This document shows positions 1 through 9,777 of a DNA stretch of 64,000 nt, in pieces; positions within the stretch are counted from its first letter, which is position 1, and each line of letters opens with the position of its first letter. This DNA comes from Arcobacter nitrofigilis DSM 7299 (lineage in GTDB: Bacteria > Campylobacterota > Campylobacteria > Campylobacterales > Arcobacteraceae), in assembly GCF_000092245.1 (NCBI RefSeq), contig NC_014166.1, forward strand, positions 1,736,001 to 1,800,000, given 5' to 3'. The notes below the pieces were generated by a model. The model did not search any database and was not told the origin of the DNA. It was given only the letters and a program-made list of their open reading frames with translations. A program made the position numbers and the translations under genes.

Positions 1-636
1 TTAGTTGAAGAGATTTTAGAGGTTTGTCCTTTTTGGTTGGATGGCCATTATTATGCTTTTAATATTTTAGAAAAAACTAATAACAATATAGAATCTTTTG
101 AAGCAAAAAAAACTTTCTTAAATTTTATAGAAATAAATGAAAATATTGAAAAATTATATTTTAATGATGAAACTCCTTTTGCCTCAAATAAAGTAAAAAA
201 TTGGTTAAAAGAAAATTTAATTAATAAGCTTGAGGAACCTAAGAATTTATTAGTTCAAAGTACAAAAGATAAAGATGATTTAGATAAAGCTTACAAATTA
301 GCCGAAGAAAATAAAATAAAGGATGCGATGAAACTATTAGAAGGAAATTACAATTATGCTTCATCTTTTGAAGATAAATTTAACTGGCGTTTAAATCATG
401 CAAAACTATCTTTGCAATATAACAAAAATGATATTGCTTTAGTTTTATTAGAAGATTTAGAAAAAGAGATTGATAGGTTTTATCTATATGAATGGAATCC
501 AAAGTTAGCTGCAAATGTTTATACTTTAATTTTGAGTTCTTTTAATAACACAGATATAGATACTGAAAAAATAAATACTATTTATAACAAGCTATGTAAA
601 ATTGATATAAATAGTGCATATGAACTTAAAATTTAA
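1..636 (+). CDS. tssA: TssA, T6SS cap/baseplate assembly protein (3' part only)
   Basis: The reading frame is open from the first base, so only the last 211 codons of the gene are present. The motif CPFWLDGHYYAF near the left edge is typical of the C-terminal region of TssA (ImpA/VasJ family). The rest is helical and charged, as in the TssA C-terminal oligomerisation region. In the family TssA primes baseplate and sheath assembly in the cytoplasm. It sits 11 bases upstream of tssB, which has its own AGGAGA ribosome site, so it looks like the upstream member of the same operon. The TTG at base 37 is not a real start because the conserved motif begins before it. Confidence 0.85.
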   Translation, partial: LVEEILEVCPFWLDGHYYAFNILEKTNNNIESFEAKKTFLNFIEINENIEKLYFNDETPFASNKVKNWLKENLINKLEEPKNLLVQSTKDKDDLDKAYKLAEENKIKDAMKLLEGNYNYASSFEDKFNWRLNHAKLSLQYNKNDIALVLLEDLEKEIDRFYLYEWNPKLAANVYTLILSSFNNTDIDTEKINTIYNKLCKIDINSAYELKI

Positions 637-647
637 TAGGAGAACAA

Positions 648-1136
648 ATGAATAAACAATCAGAATCACCAAAAGAGAGAATTAATGTCACTTATAAACC
701 AGCAACAGGGGATGTTCAAGAAGATGTAGAAATTCCTTTTAAAATAACATTATTAGGTGAATATAATCCAAATGAAGAGAAAAAACCAGTTGAAGAAATA
801 AAAGCAATAAAAGTTGATAAAAATAATTTTAACGACGTATTAAAAGGACAAAATTTATCTGTCTCTTTTAATGTTGAAAATAAATTAGTGAAAGAAGAAG
901 ATAGTTCTTTGGGGGTGAATTTAAAAATTAACACAATTAAAGATTTTTCACCAGAAAATGTCGTTGAAAATGTTCCTGAAATGAAAGTTTTAATGGAATT
1001 AAGAAAATCATTAATGGCATTAAAAGGCCCACTAGGTAACGTTCCTGCATTTAGAAAAGCAATTGAGAGTGCTATTTATAATAAAGAGGAAAGAGATAAA
1101 TTAATGTCTGAATTAAATTTAGATTCAAAAGAATAA
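648..1136 (+). CDS. tssB: TssB, T6SS contractile sheath small subunit
   Basis: This 162-aa protein has the usual TssB/VipA/IglA length. Its N-terminus has the family pattern around SPKERINVTYKPATG, and the C-terminal half reads like the TssB core, with a run of leucine and methionine near MKVLMELRKSLMALKGPLGN. TssB and TssC form the cytoplasmic contractile sheath around the Hcp tube. The ATG is preceded by AGGAGA at the right spacing. tssC follows after 9 bases, the order seen in nearly all T6SS loci. No odd features are seen. Confidence 0.95.
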   Translation: MNKQSESPKERINVTYKPATGDVQEDVEIPFKITLLGEYNPNEEKKPVEEIKAIKVDKNNFNDVLKGQNLSVSFNVENKLVKEEDSSLGVNLKINTIKDFSPENVVENVPEMKVLMELRKSLMALKGPLGNVPAFRKAIESAIYNKEERDKLMSELNLDSKE

Positions 1137-1145
1137 AGGAGTTTT

Positions 1146-2621
1146 ATGTCAACGAATGAAGTTTTAGAACAAAATAATGTAAGTACTACAAATAGCTTAT
1201 TAGATGCAATTGTTGCACAAACAAAATTGACTCAAGATGATGATACATATGATGTAGTTAAATCAGGAGTAGGGGCTTTAATAGAAGAACTTATAAGTTC
1301 AAATAATAATGAAGAAAAAGTTAATAAATCAGTAATTGATAAAATGATTGCAGAAATTGATAAAAAAATATCTTCTCAAATGGATGAAATATTACATAAT
1401 AAACAATTCCAAGCATTAGAATCAAAATGGCGTGGGTTATATATGTTAGTTGAAAGAACAGATTTTAGACAAAATATTCTTATGGAATTTATTAATGTTT
1501 CGAAAGAAGACTTAATTGAAGACTTTGAAGAGAGTTTAGATATTACACAATCTGGTTTATATAAACACGTTTATTCATCAGGATATGGTCAATTTGGTGG
1601 AGAACCAGTTGGTACTATAATTGCAGATTATGAATTATCTCCATCAAATGTTGATATTAAGTTTTTAAATAAAGTTGCAGCAATTTCAGCAATGGCACAT
1701 GCTCCATTTATAGGAGCAGCTGGTCCTAAATTTTTTGGACTAAATAGCTTTGAAGGTTTACCTGATTTAAAAGATATAGAAGATGTAATGAGTTCTCCTC
1801 AGTTTGCAGCATGGAGAGGATTTAGAAAAAATGAAGATTCTAGATATGTAGGTCTTACTTTACCTAGATTTTTACTAAGAGCACCTTATGATCCAGAAGA
1901 TAATCCTATTTCAAATTTTGTTTACAAAGAAGATGTATCAAAAGACCATGAAAATTATTTATGGGGAAATACTGTTTATGCATTTGCAAGTAAATTAACT
2001 GATAGTTTTGCAAGTTTTAGATGGTGTACAAATATTATTGGTCCAAAATCAGGGGGAGAAGTAAAAGACTTACCTGTTCATACTTTTGAGAGTATGGGAG
2101 ATATTGAAATGAAAATTCCTACAGAAGTTTTAGTTTCTGATAGAAGGGAGTATGAGTTATCTGAACAAGGTTTTATTCCTTTAATTATGAGAAAAGGAAG
2201 CAATACTGCTGCTTTTTTTGCTGCAAGTTCTGCTCAAGAACCGAAGATTTTCCCAAATACTCCAGAAGGGAATGAAGCTCAATTAAATTATAAATTAGGA
2301 ACTCAATTACCATATTTATATGCAATTACAAGAATGTCTCACTATATCAAAGTTTTACAAAGAGAACATATTGGTTCGTGGAGAGAAAGGGCTGATTTAG
2401 AAAGAGAACTAAATAGATGGGCTAAACAATATGTTGCAAATCAAGAAAATCCTACTGCAGAAATTAGAAGTAAAAGACCATTTAAAGATATTGCAATTAA
2501 TGTAGAAGATGTAAGTACTGATCCAGGTTGGTATAAAGTAAGAATTTCTTTAAGACCTCATTTTAAATATATGGGTGCAAGTTTTGAATTATCTTTAGTT
2601 GGAAAGCTAGATAAAGAATAA
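1146..2621 (+). CDS. tssC: TssC, T6SS contractile sheath large subunit
   Basis: This 491-aa protein has the length and layout of TssC/VipB/IglB (EvpB family). Recognisable blocks are the LESKWRGLYMLVE segment near residue 95, the APFIGAAGPKFFGL block near 185, and the conserved C-terminal region with KRPFKDIAINVEDV and a final beta-rich stretch. It pairs with TssB in the sheath, and ClpV recycles the contracted sheath. The start has an AAGGAG site. tssE begins one base after the stop, so the two are probably translationally coupled. Confidence 0.97.
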   Translation: MSTNEVLEQNNVSTTNSLLDAIVAQTKLTQDDDTYDVVKSGVGALIEELISSNNNEEKVNKSVIDKMIAEIDKKISSQMDEILHNKQFQALESKWRGLYMLVERTDFRQNILMEFINVSKEDLIEDFEESLDITQSGLYKHVYSSGYGQFGGEPVGTIIADYELSPSNVDIKFLNKVAAISAMAHAPFIGAAGPKFFGLNSFEGLPDLKDIEDVMSSPQFAAWRGFRKNEDSRYVGLTLPRFLLRAPYDPEDNPISNFVYKEDVSKDHENYLWGNTVYAFASKLTDSFASFRWCTNIIGPKSGGEVKDLPVHTFESMGDIEMKIPTEVLVSDRREYELSEQGFIPLIMRKGSNTAAFFAASSAQEPKIFPNTPEGNEAQLNYKLGTQLPYLYAITRMSHYIKVLQREHIGSWRERADLERELNRWAKQYVANQENPTAEIRSKRPFKDIAINVEDVSTDPGWYKVRISLRPHFKYMGASFELSLVGKLDKE

Positions 2622-2622
2622 T

Positions 2623-3039
2623 ATGTATAGTGGCAGTTTATTTGAAAGATTATCTTCTAGTTTTAATCCTAATGATTATGATAATGAAGATGAAGCAGTA
2701 TATGCATCAATTGCAAATAATCTATCAAAAATGTTTTCAACAAATGCTGGAAGCTCAGAAATAGCAAAAGATTATGGGCGTCCAGATTTAAATAATATTG
2801 ATTTTAGTATGAATGATTCCATTGAAATTATTGAGAAAAAATCAGAATTATGTATAAAAAAGTATGAACCTAGACTTTATAAAGCAAAAGTTGCTGTATC
2901 AAAAAAGAAACTAATTTTAAATGAAATGAATATCTATATAGAAGGTCATGTATTTATTAATGGAAAAACTAAAAAAATCAATTATAGAGCAGATTTATTA
3001 AAAAATGGTAAAGTGAAGATATATAAAGATGGCATTTAA
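2623..3039 (+). CDS. tssE: TssE, gp25-like T6SS baseplate protein
   Basis: This 138-aa protein matches the TssE family in size and in the sequence YGRPDLNNIDF, the typical N-terminal gp25/lysozyme-like signature. A beta-rich gp25 core follows, roughly residues 60-135. TssE is a baseplate wedge component that starts sheath polymerisation. The ATG lies directly after the tssC stop, and the end overlaps tssF by 11 bases in another frame. Divergence is high, as is usual for TssE, but position and motif agree. Confidence 0.9.
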   Translation: MYSGSLFERLSSSFNPNDYDNEDEAVYASIANNLSKMFSTNAGSSEIAKDYGRPDLNNIDFSMNDSIEIIEKKSELCIKKYEPRLYKAKVAVSKKKLILNEMNIYIEGHVFINGKTKKINYRADLLKNGKVKIYKDGI

Positions 3040-4801
3040 CGATTATTATAAAGAAGAATTAATTACACTTAGAAATGACGGAGCAGAGTTTTCTAAAAAG
3101 AATCCTGGATTATCAACTTATCTTTCAAAAGAGGGTCAAGATCCTGATGTAGAAAGGTTGTTAGAGGGGTTTTCTTTTTTAACAGGAAGATTAAAACAAA
3201 ATTTAAATGAAGAATTGCCTGAAGTTGCACATACCTTAGTTCAGCTACTTTGGCCAAATTATGTAAAGCCTATACCTTCATATTCTATTATCCAATATGA
3301 TTCAATAAAAGATTCAACTGAAAATAGTCACATTAAAAAGCATACTGAAGTTTTAAGTAAAATTAATTCGAGCAAAACCCAATGTAAATTTAGAACTATT
3401 TATGATATTGATATCATGCCTTTTATGCTAAAAAATATTAATTATTTTATTCATGGTAAAAAAAGTACCTTAGAGTTAAATATGGATATGACAGCATCTG
3501 GAACACTAAAAAATTTAGTTTTTAAAGATTTAAGAGTTTATTTAAGCGGTTCTAAGTTTATTGCACAAAATTTATATTTATTTTTAACAAAATTTATTGA
3601 AAGAATTGAAATATCGATAAATAATGTTGATAATAAATCTATTTACAATATCAATATAGATAATAACTCAATTACCCCTGTTAGTTTTGATTTAAGAAAT
3701 AATATGACACCTTATTCTTCAAATCTATTTGACGGATATATCCTATTACAAGAATATTTTTCTTACAAAGATAAATTTCTTTTTTTAGATTTTAAAAATT
3801 TATCTAAAATAGAGAGTATTCCACATGAAATACTTGAAAATAGTAAAAACTTTACAATAAAAATTGAATTTAGAGAATCACTGTCTCGATCAGAGATACC
3901 AGATAAAAGTAACTTCTCTTTATATTGCACTCCAATTATAAATTTATTTGAAACGGATTCTATACCTATTCGAAAAAATGAAGAAATAGAAGAATTTTTA
4001 GTTGTACCTTCTGATTTAAATAAAGATGCATGTGAAGTTTTTTCTATACAAAATGTAAGAGGATGGATTAGTAATAAAAAAACTTACCAAGACTACTTAC
4101 CTTTTGAATCATTTGAACATATAGATGAAGAGAATGAATACTATTCATCAAGAGTAAAATTAACCTCTGATGGAAAAAGAACAAATACATATCTTCGTTT
4201 TTCAACAGCCAAAGGAAGAGAAAACAATTTTTTAACTAGTAATTCTACAGTTTCTGTAAAAATTTTATGTACAAACTTAAATATACCATCAACTCTTTTG
4301 CTAGAAGATATTTGTGTTCCAAGTGCATCTTCAGCAAATAGTTTATCTTTTAAAAATATAACTATTCCAACAATAAGTTATCCCCCTCCAATAAATGGGG
4401 ATTTTTTATGGAAAATTATTTCAAATATGTCATTAAATTATCTATCTTTAAAAGATATTAAAGCACTTAGAACAATACTTGAAACACACGATTTTTTTGG
4501 TGCATTTGACATAAAACAAAAAGATAAGACAAATATGATTTTAAAAGGCATTGAGTCTATTTCTTTTACTACTGCTGAACTTATTGATAAAGGATTACCA
4601 ATAAGAGGAATGAACATAAGTCTGGTAATTGAACCAAGTAATTTTTCCTGCATAGGGGAAGCATATTTATTCTGTTGTGTATTAAATGAATTTTTTTCAT
4701 TATATGGAAATATAAATTCATTTCATAGATTAACAGTTAATATGAAAAATGAATATTTAATTGAGTGGGTACCTAGAATGGGTAGCTTAACATTAATTTA
4801 G
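3029..4801 (+). CDS. tssF: TssF, T6SS baseplate protein (ImpG/VasA)
   Basis: This 590-aa protein is in the normal TssF range. The N-terminus MAFNDYYKEELITLRNDGAEF and the following FSFLTGRLKQNLNEELPE and LVQLLWPNYVKPIPSYSI blocks are hallmark TssF sequences. The C-terminal end, with IEWVPRMGSL, is also typical. TssF forms the wedge of the T6SS baseplate with TssG and TssE. It overlaps tssE by 11 bases, and tssG follows after 8 bases. Confidence 0.95.
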   Translation: MAFNDYYKEELITLRNDGAEFSKKNPGLSTYLSKEGQDPDVERLLEGFSFLTGRLKQNLNEELPEVAHTLVQLLWPNYVKPIPSYSIIQYDSIKDSTENSHIKKHTEVLSKINSSKTQCKFRTIYDIDIMPFMLKNINYFIHGKKSTLELNMDMTASGTLKNLVFKDLRVYLSGSKFIAQNLYLFLTKFIERIEISINNVDNKSIYNINIDNNSITPVSFDLRNNMTPYSSNLFDGYILLQEYFSYKDKFLFLDFKNLSKIESIPHEILENSKNFTIKIEFRESLSRSEIPDKSNFSLYCTPIINLFETDSIPIRKNEEIEEFLVVPSDLNKDACEVFSIQNVRGWISNKKTYQDYLPFESFEHIDEENEYYSSRVKLTSDGKRTNTYLRFSTAKGRENNFLTSNSTVSVKILCTNLNIPSTLLLEDICVPSASSANSLSFKNITIPTISYPPPINGDFLWKIISNMSLNYLSLKDIKALRTILETHDFFGAFDIKQKDKTNMILKGIESISFTTAELIDKGLPIRGMNISLVIEPSNFSCIGEAYLFCCVLNEFFSLYGNINSFHRLTVNMKNEYLIEWVPRMGSLTLI

Positions 4802-4809
4802 AGGTTATT

Positions 4810-5802
4810 ATGAGAATTGATGAAATTAACTATAATATAAAACCTTCGACTTTTAAATATACTTTACCACAGGCAATAAGAATTTGTTTTGGATATTTAA
4901 AAATGATTTATAAAAATAAAAATTCTGATGATTTGTATAACAATCATATAGTTTTTAAATCAAACCACAGTTTATCTTTTCAAAGATCAGAATTATCAAA
5001 TATTGATTTTATAGAAACAAAAGAAAAAATATATGTGGAAATTACATTAAATTTTTTAGGAATATTTGGAAGTGCATCTCCTCTTCCTGTACATTACAGT
5101 GAATTAGTACTAGAAAGTTTTGATTCAGATAGAATTTTATATGATTTTTTAAACTTATTCAATCATAATTTACAAAAATTTATCTATCCTATTTGGGAAA
5201 AACATAGATATTATGTTCAATATAAAAAAGGACTTAAAGATAGATTTTCGAAATATATTTTATCTTTTTTAGGACTATATGGGCACCTTGAAAACTCATC
5301 TTCATTAAACCTAGAAAAACTAATACCATACATGGGTATTCTAATAATGAAACATAAATCAGCAGGAACATTAAAATCAATATTAAGACACTATTTATCT
5401 CATGATGAAATTGAGATTATTCAGTGTATTCCTGCAAATTATAATATACCTTCTTTTCAATACTCTTCTTTAGGACAAAAAAACATATCTTTAGGAAGTA
5501 ACTTCCTAATAGGGGAATCAATATTAAGTAAAAATATTAAATTTAGAATACTTCTCAAAAATGTAACTTCTGAAGATCTAATAAAATTTAGTATTAAAGG
5601 GGATAAGTTAACTCAAATAAGTGATTTAATATCTTTTTCTCTCAATGAACCTCTTGAACACGAAATTTGTTTGAAAATAAAAAAAGAAAATAAAGTTAAG
5701 TTTTTATTGAGTAAGAAAGAAGATAGATATATAGGTATAAATACTTGGTTAGGGATATCTGACTATGACGAAGAAATAATAATGGCACAAGAAGGAAAAT
5801 AA
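4810..5802 (+). CDS. tssG: TssG, T6SS baseplate protein (ImpH/VasB)
   Basis: This 330-aa protein has the TssG arrangement. An early FxQAIRI-type segment (TLPQAIRICFGYL) is followed by the FLGIFGSASPLPVHYSEL block, near residues 84-103, which is the strongest TssG signature. The middle is helical and the C-terminus beta-rich. TssG forms the baseplate wedge with TssF. Its stop codon shares one base with the clpV start (TAATG), which implies translational coupling. Confidence 0.93.
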   Translation: MRIDEINYNIKPSTFKYTLPQAIRICFGYLKMIYKNKNSDDLYNNHIVFKSNHSLSFQRSELSNIDFIETKEKIYVEITLNFLGIFGSASPLPVHYSELVLESFDSDRILYDFLNLFNHNLQKFIYPIWEKHRYYVQYKKGLKDRFSKYILSFLGLYGHLENSSSLNLEKLIPYMGILIMKHKSAGTLKSILRHYLSHDEIEIIQCIPANYNIPSFQYSSLGQKNISLGSNFLIGESILSKNIKFRILLKNVTSEDLIKFSIKGDKLTQISDLISFSLNEPLEHEICLKIKKENKVKFLLSKKEDRYIGINTWLGISDYDEEIIMAQEGK

Positions 5803-8336
5803 TGAAAATTGAATTAAATGAAATAATAAATGCACTAGATGTTCAAACAAAGTTTTATATAGAAAGTTCTGCACAAAGATGTATAGAAAGAAGTGGAAAT
5901 GAAATATTAATAGAAGATATTTTATATACGATGTTAGAAAAAGATAACAGTCTTTTTAATAAATTATTAGAACACTATGAAATAGATATACAAGAAATGT
6001 ACAATCTATTACAAATGAGTACAAAAATAACAAATACAGAAAGTACAAATCCTATCTTTTCTACTATGTTAGTACAATGGTTAGAAGAGGCATTTTATAC
6101 TTCTAAAATGTCATTAGAAATAAATGAAATAACAGAATCATCATTAATTTTATCTTTATTTGATAACTCTGTAAAATATTCAACTACTTCATATTTTAAA
6201 CTTATAAAAAATATAAATACCAATGAATTAAAAGAGTTAATTTTAGGATTAAATAAAAAGAAAAGAGAAAGAAAAAGCAGTCAAAGAACTGAAACAAGTG
6301 AATTAGATAAATACACAACAAACTTAACTAAACTAGCAAAAGAGGGGAAAATTGACCCTGTTTTATGTAGAGATGATGAGATAAAGCAAGCAATTGATAT
6401 TTTGCTAAGAAGAAGAAAAAATAATCCTATTTTAGTAGGAGAAGCAGGGGTTGGGAAAACTGCAGTAGTTGAAGGACTAGCTTTAAAAATTATAAATAAA
6501 GAGGTTCCTGATTATTTATATGAAGCACAAATTTTATCTTTAGATTTAGGTGCCCTACAAGCAGGTGCAAGTGTAAAAGGTGAATTTGAAAGAAGATTAC
6601 AAGCTGTGATAAGAGAAATACAATCAAGTACTCAAAATATTATACTATTTATTGATGAAGCACATACACTTATAGGTGCAGGAGGAAATGAAGGAGGGGG
6701 AGATGCTGCTAATTTATTAAAACCTGCCCTTGCAAGAGGAGAGCTAAAAACAATTGCTGCAACAACTTGGCTTGAATACAGAAAATATTTTGAGAAAGAT
6801 CCAGCATTATCAAGAAGATTTCAAAAGATAAACCTTCTTGAACCAAGCGTAGAACAAGCAATTACAATATTAAGAGGACTTTCAAAAAAATATGAAGATG
6901 TTCATAATGTCTATATAGAAGATGATGCCTTAAGATCAGCTGCAATTCTCTCTGCAAGATATATTACAGGAAGACAATTACCAGATAAAGCAATCGATGT
7001 TTTAGATACTGCTTGTGCAAATGTAAAAATAAGTAAAACAAATATACCTCATACTTTGCAAAAAATTAATACTCAAATTATAGAAAAACAAAGGGAAATT
7101 GATTTTCTAAAAAGAGATCACGAAAATGAAATAAAAGATTATCAATCAGATATTCTAAAACTTCAAGAAGATTTAAAAGAATTAGAAAGAGAGCGTGAAG
7201 TTATAACAAATTTATGGAATGAACAAAAATTATTATTAAACAAAATATACGAAACAAAAGATAAAGAAGAGTTAAGTCTTTTAAATATCAAATTAAATCA
7301 ATTGCAAAAAGAGTATTCATATATTTATAAAAATGTTACAAAAGAACAAGTAGCTGAAGTTATTGCTTCATGGACGGGAATACCTTTAGGAAATATGGTT
7401 CAAGGACAAATAAAAAATATTATGAAACTTGAAGATAATATTAAAGAGCGAATAATTGGACAAAATGAAGCAATATCTTATTTAACTACATTCCTACAAA
7501 TATCAATAGCTGGGTTAAAAAAAGAAGATGCTCCAAATGGAGTATTTTTATTAGTTGGACCAAGTGGCGTTGGCAAAACTGAAACTGCAAAAGCAATCGC
7601 TGATTTAATGTATGGTGGAGAGCGATTTATTACTACTATTAATATGACAGAATTTCAAGAAAAACATACTGTTTCTAGATTGATTGGTTCACCTCCTGGT
7701 TATGTTGGATATGGAGATGGTGGTCAATTAACAGATCCTGTTAGAGTTAAACCATATTCAGTTGTATTATTAGATGAAATCGAAAAAGCACATCCTGATA
7801 TTTTAAATCTTTTCTATCAAATATTTGATAAGGGAGTAGCAAATGATGGAGAGGGTAGAGTAATAGATTTTAAAAATACAACTATTATCATGACTTCAAA
7901 CTTAGCAACAGAAAAGATAACTGAGTTGTGTGTAAGTAAACCTGATTTGACCATGGATGCTTTAACAAAAGAAATTATACCAACTCTTTCTTCTTATTTG
8001 CAACCTGCTTTATTAGGAAGAATGAATGTAATTCCATATTTTAATTTAAAAGATGAATCTTTATTTGAAATTGCTAATTTAAAACTAAATGTAATAAAAG
8101 ATCAATTAATGAAAAAAAATATCTCACTACAAGTAGATGATAAACTTTTAAAATACATCGTTACATTAAGCAATACAGTAGATACAGGTGCAAGAAATAT
8201 TGATTTAATTATTAATATCAATATTATGCCAAAACTATCAAAATATATTTTAAATTGCATAGTTAATGATATATCTATTGATAAGTTAAGTGTGTCTATT
8301 AATTTAGACAATGACATATTAATATCTCATGATTAA
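5802..8336 (+). CDS. tssH: TssH/ClpV, AAA+ ATPase that recycles the T6SS sheath
   Basis: This 844-aa Clp/Hsp100 protein has an N-terminal domain (about residues 1-150) and two AAA+ modules. The first Walker A is GEAGVGKTAV near residue 213, with FIDEAHTLIGAGG after it. The second is GPSGVGKTE near 586, with LLDEIEKAHPD. A coiled-coil middle domain lies around residues 410-520. ClpV pulls contracted TssB/C sheaths apart. Its place between tssG and the fha/membrane genes separates it from housekeeping ClpB. The start overlaps the tssG stop by one base. Confidence 0.96.
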   Translation: MKIELNEIINALDVQTKFYIESSAQRCIERSGNEILIEDILYTMLEKDNSLFNKLLEHYEIDIQEMYNLLQMSTKITNTESTNPIFSTMLVQWLEEAFYTSKMSLEINEITESSLILSLFDNSVKYSTTSYFKLIKNINTNELKELILGLNKKKRERKSSQRTETSELDKYTTNLTKLAKEGKIDPVLCRDDEIKQAIDILLRRRKNNPILVGEAGVGKTAVVEGLALKIINKEVPDYLYEAQILSLDLGALQAGASVKGEFERRLQAVIREIQSSTQNIILFIDEAHTLIGAGGNEGGGDAANLLKPALARGELKTIAATTWLEYRKYFEKDPALSRRFQKINLLEPSVEQAITILRGLSKKYEDVHNVYIEDDALRSAAILSARYITGRQLPDKAIDVLDTACANVKISKTNIPHTLQKINTQIIEKQREIDFLKRDHENEIKDYQSDILKLQEDLKELEREREVITNLWNEQKLLLNKIYETKDKEELSLLNIKLNQLQKEYSYIYKNVTKEQVAEVIASWTGIPLGNMVQGQIKNIMKLEDNIKERIIGQNEAISYLTTFLQISIAGLKKEDAPNGVFLLVGPSGVGKTETAKAIADLMYGGERFITTINMTEFQEKHTVSRLIGSPPGYVGYGDGGQLTDPVRVKPYSVVLLDEIEKAHPDILNLFYQIFDKGVANDGEGRVIDFKNTTIIMTSNLATEKITELCVSKPDLTMDALTKEIIPTLSSYLQPALLGRMNVIPYFNLKDESLFEIANLKLNVIKDQLMKKNISLQVDDKLLKYIVTLSNTVDTGARNIDLIININIMPKLSKYILNCIVNDISIDKLSVSINLDNDILISHD

Positions 8337-8348
8337 AAAGGATACAAA

Positions 8349-8480
8349 GTGATAAAAAAAAGTTTAATTATTTTAAATATTATGATCGTTTTGACTTTAA
8401 GTGGTTGTGCTTCTTTTAAAGAAACATATAAACCCCTATATCAAGTAAAACCAGAAACAAAAACAATTGATGGATTTTGA
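8349..8480 (+). CDS. Small T6SS-locus lipoprotein, 43 aa, unknown function
   Basis: This short reading frame starts with GTG, seven bases after an AAGGA ribosome site, and fills the gap between clpV and tagH. It encodes a hydrophobic signal segment ending in the lipobox LSGC, with the lipidated cysteine at position 20. A mature peptide of only about 24 residues follows (ASFKETYKPLYQVKPETKT and four more). The next gene starts 3 bases later. It is not TssJ, which is encoded separately downstream. By position it may assist the membrane complex, but no function is known to me. Confidence 0.7.
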   Translation: MIKKSLIILNIMIVLTLSGCASFKETYKPLYQVKPETKTIDGF

Positions 8481-8483
8481 TAA

Positions 8484-9767
8484 ATGAAACTTATTTTTGA
8501 CATAATAAAAAGCGGAAGAGATATCCCAAATAAAAACAACTTTCATTTTGATATGAATGGTGGAAGTATAGGTCGTTCAAGTGAATCTGATTGGCAATTA
8601 CCAGATAGACAAAATTATATTTCAAGCGAACACATTTTAATAAAATTTATTGATGAGTCTTACTTTATTCAAGATGAAAGTACAAATGGCACATATTTAA
8701 AAGAACCTTATAGAAAACTACCAAAAAATAAGCAAATAAAAATCAATTCTAATGATATTTTTATTGTAGGTGAATATGAAATTCAAGCTAGATTTATTGA
8801 TAATGATTATTCAACAAAGGACATTTTACAATCAAACTATAGTAACTTATCATCCACTAAATCTATGGGAACAATTATTCCTGATGATTTTGAAATAATT
8901 GAAGATATGAATAGTTCATTTATTAAAGAGGATTCTAAAATAGAAATAAATGATACTCTTTTTAATCTATTTGATGAAGATAATAAACATAGCTCAGAGA
9001 TAATTTATGATTTTGAAAAAGAAGAAATTTTATTTGAGAATGAGGAAGAGGATAGTGTAACAAGAAATCCAATGCAAGAACATATTATCGTTCCATCTTT
9101 TAACAAAAAAGAAGAAGAACTAAAAGAAAGTGAAATTGAAGAAATAGATCTTGAAGAGACTATTCAATCTAAAAAAAGCAATAAGAAAGATTCTAATATT
9201 AGTTCAGAAGATAAAAGTTTAAAATATTTAGAAGAAAAACTAGGAATTAAGCTCTCTTCTTTAAGTGATATTGAACAAAAAAGAATATTACACGAAATAG
9301 CTAATATTGTAACATATTCATTAGATGGTTTAAAAAATTCATTAAAATTAGTTGATAAAGTAAAAAAAGATTTAAACATAGAAGATTCCTTTTCACATCA
9401 AAACGTTAATAACCCCGTTTTATTAGGACAATTTGCACTAAATACAGATAATAAAATAAGTTTATCAGATGCTGTGAAAAAATCATTTAAACAACTTGAT
9501 AATCATAATATAGCATTGCAGATGTCAAGTAAAAACCTTGTAAATATTACACTAAATAAATTTAATCCAAAAAGTTTAGAGCATCATTTTAACAAGCAAG
9601 GTTATATAAATTCAATCTTGCCTAAAAAAGCTCAAATGTGGGATTCTTACGAAAAGATGTTCGATAAATTAACTAGTGATTCTAATCTTGGTATAGATTT
9701 AATTTCTGAAGATTTTACAAAAGAATACAACAAAATTGTTTATACAATTAAATTAACATCAATTTAA
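8484..9767 (+). CDS. tagH: TagH/Fha, FHA-domain T6SS regulator
   Basis: This 427-aa protein has an N-terminal forkhead-associated domain (about residues 20-100) with the phosphothreonine-binding motifs GRSSESDWQLPD, SSEHILI and STNGTYL. A long acidic linker (about 110-240) follows. The C-terminal domain, about 250-427, resembles the TagH C-terminal region. In Pseudomonas the equivalent Fha1 is phosphorylated by PpkA and switches on secretion. The kinase and phosphatase genes at the end of this operon suggest the same control here. Confidence 0.9.
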   Translation: MKLIFDIIKSGRDIPNKNNFHFDMNGGSIGRSSESDWQLPDRQNYISSEHILIKFIDESYFIQDESTNGTYLKEPYRKLPKNKQIKINSNDIFIVGEYEIQARFIDNDYSTKDILQSNYSNLSSTKSMGTIIPDDFEIIEDMNSSFIKEDSKIEINDTLFNLFDEDNKHSSEIIYDFEKEEILFENEEEDSVTRNPMQEHIIVPSFNKKEEELKESEIEEIDLEETIQSKKSNKKDSNISSEDKSLKYLEEKLGIKLSSLSDIEQKRILHEIANIVTYSLDGLKNSLKLVDKVKKDLNIEDSFSHQNVNNPVLLGQFALNTDNKISLSDAVKKSFKQLDNHNIALQMSSKNLVNITLNKFNPKSLEHHFNKQGYINSILPKKAQMWDSYEKMFDKLTSDSNLGIDLISEDFTKEYNKIVYTIKLTSI

Positions 9768-9777
9768 AAGGAAAAAA

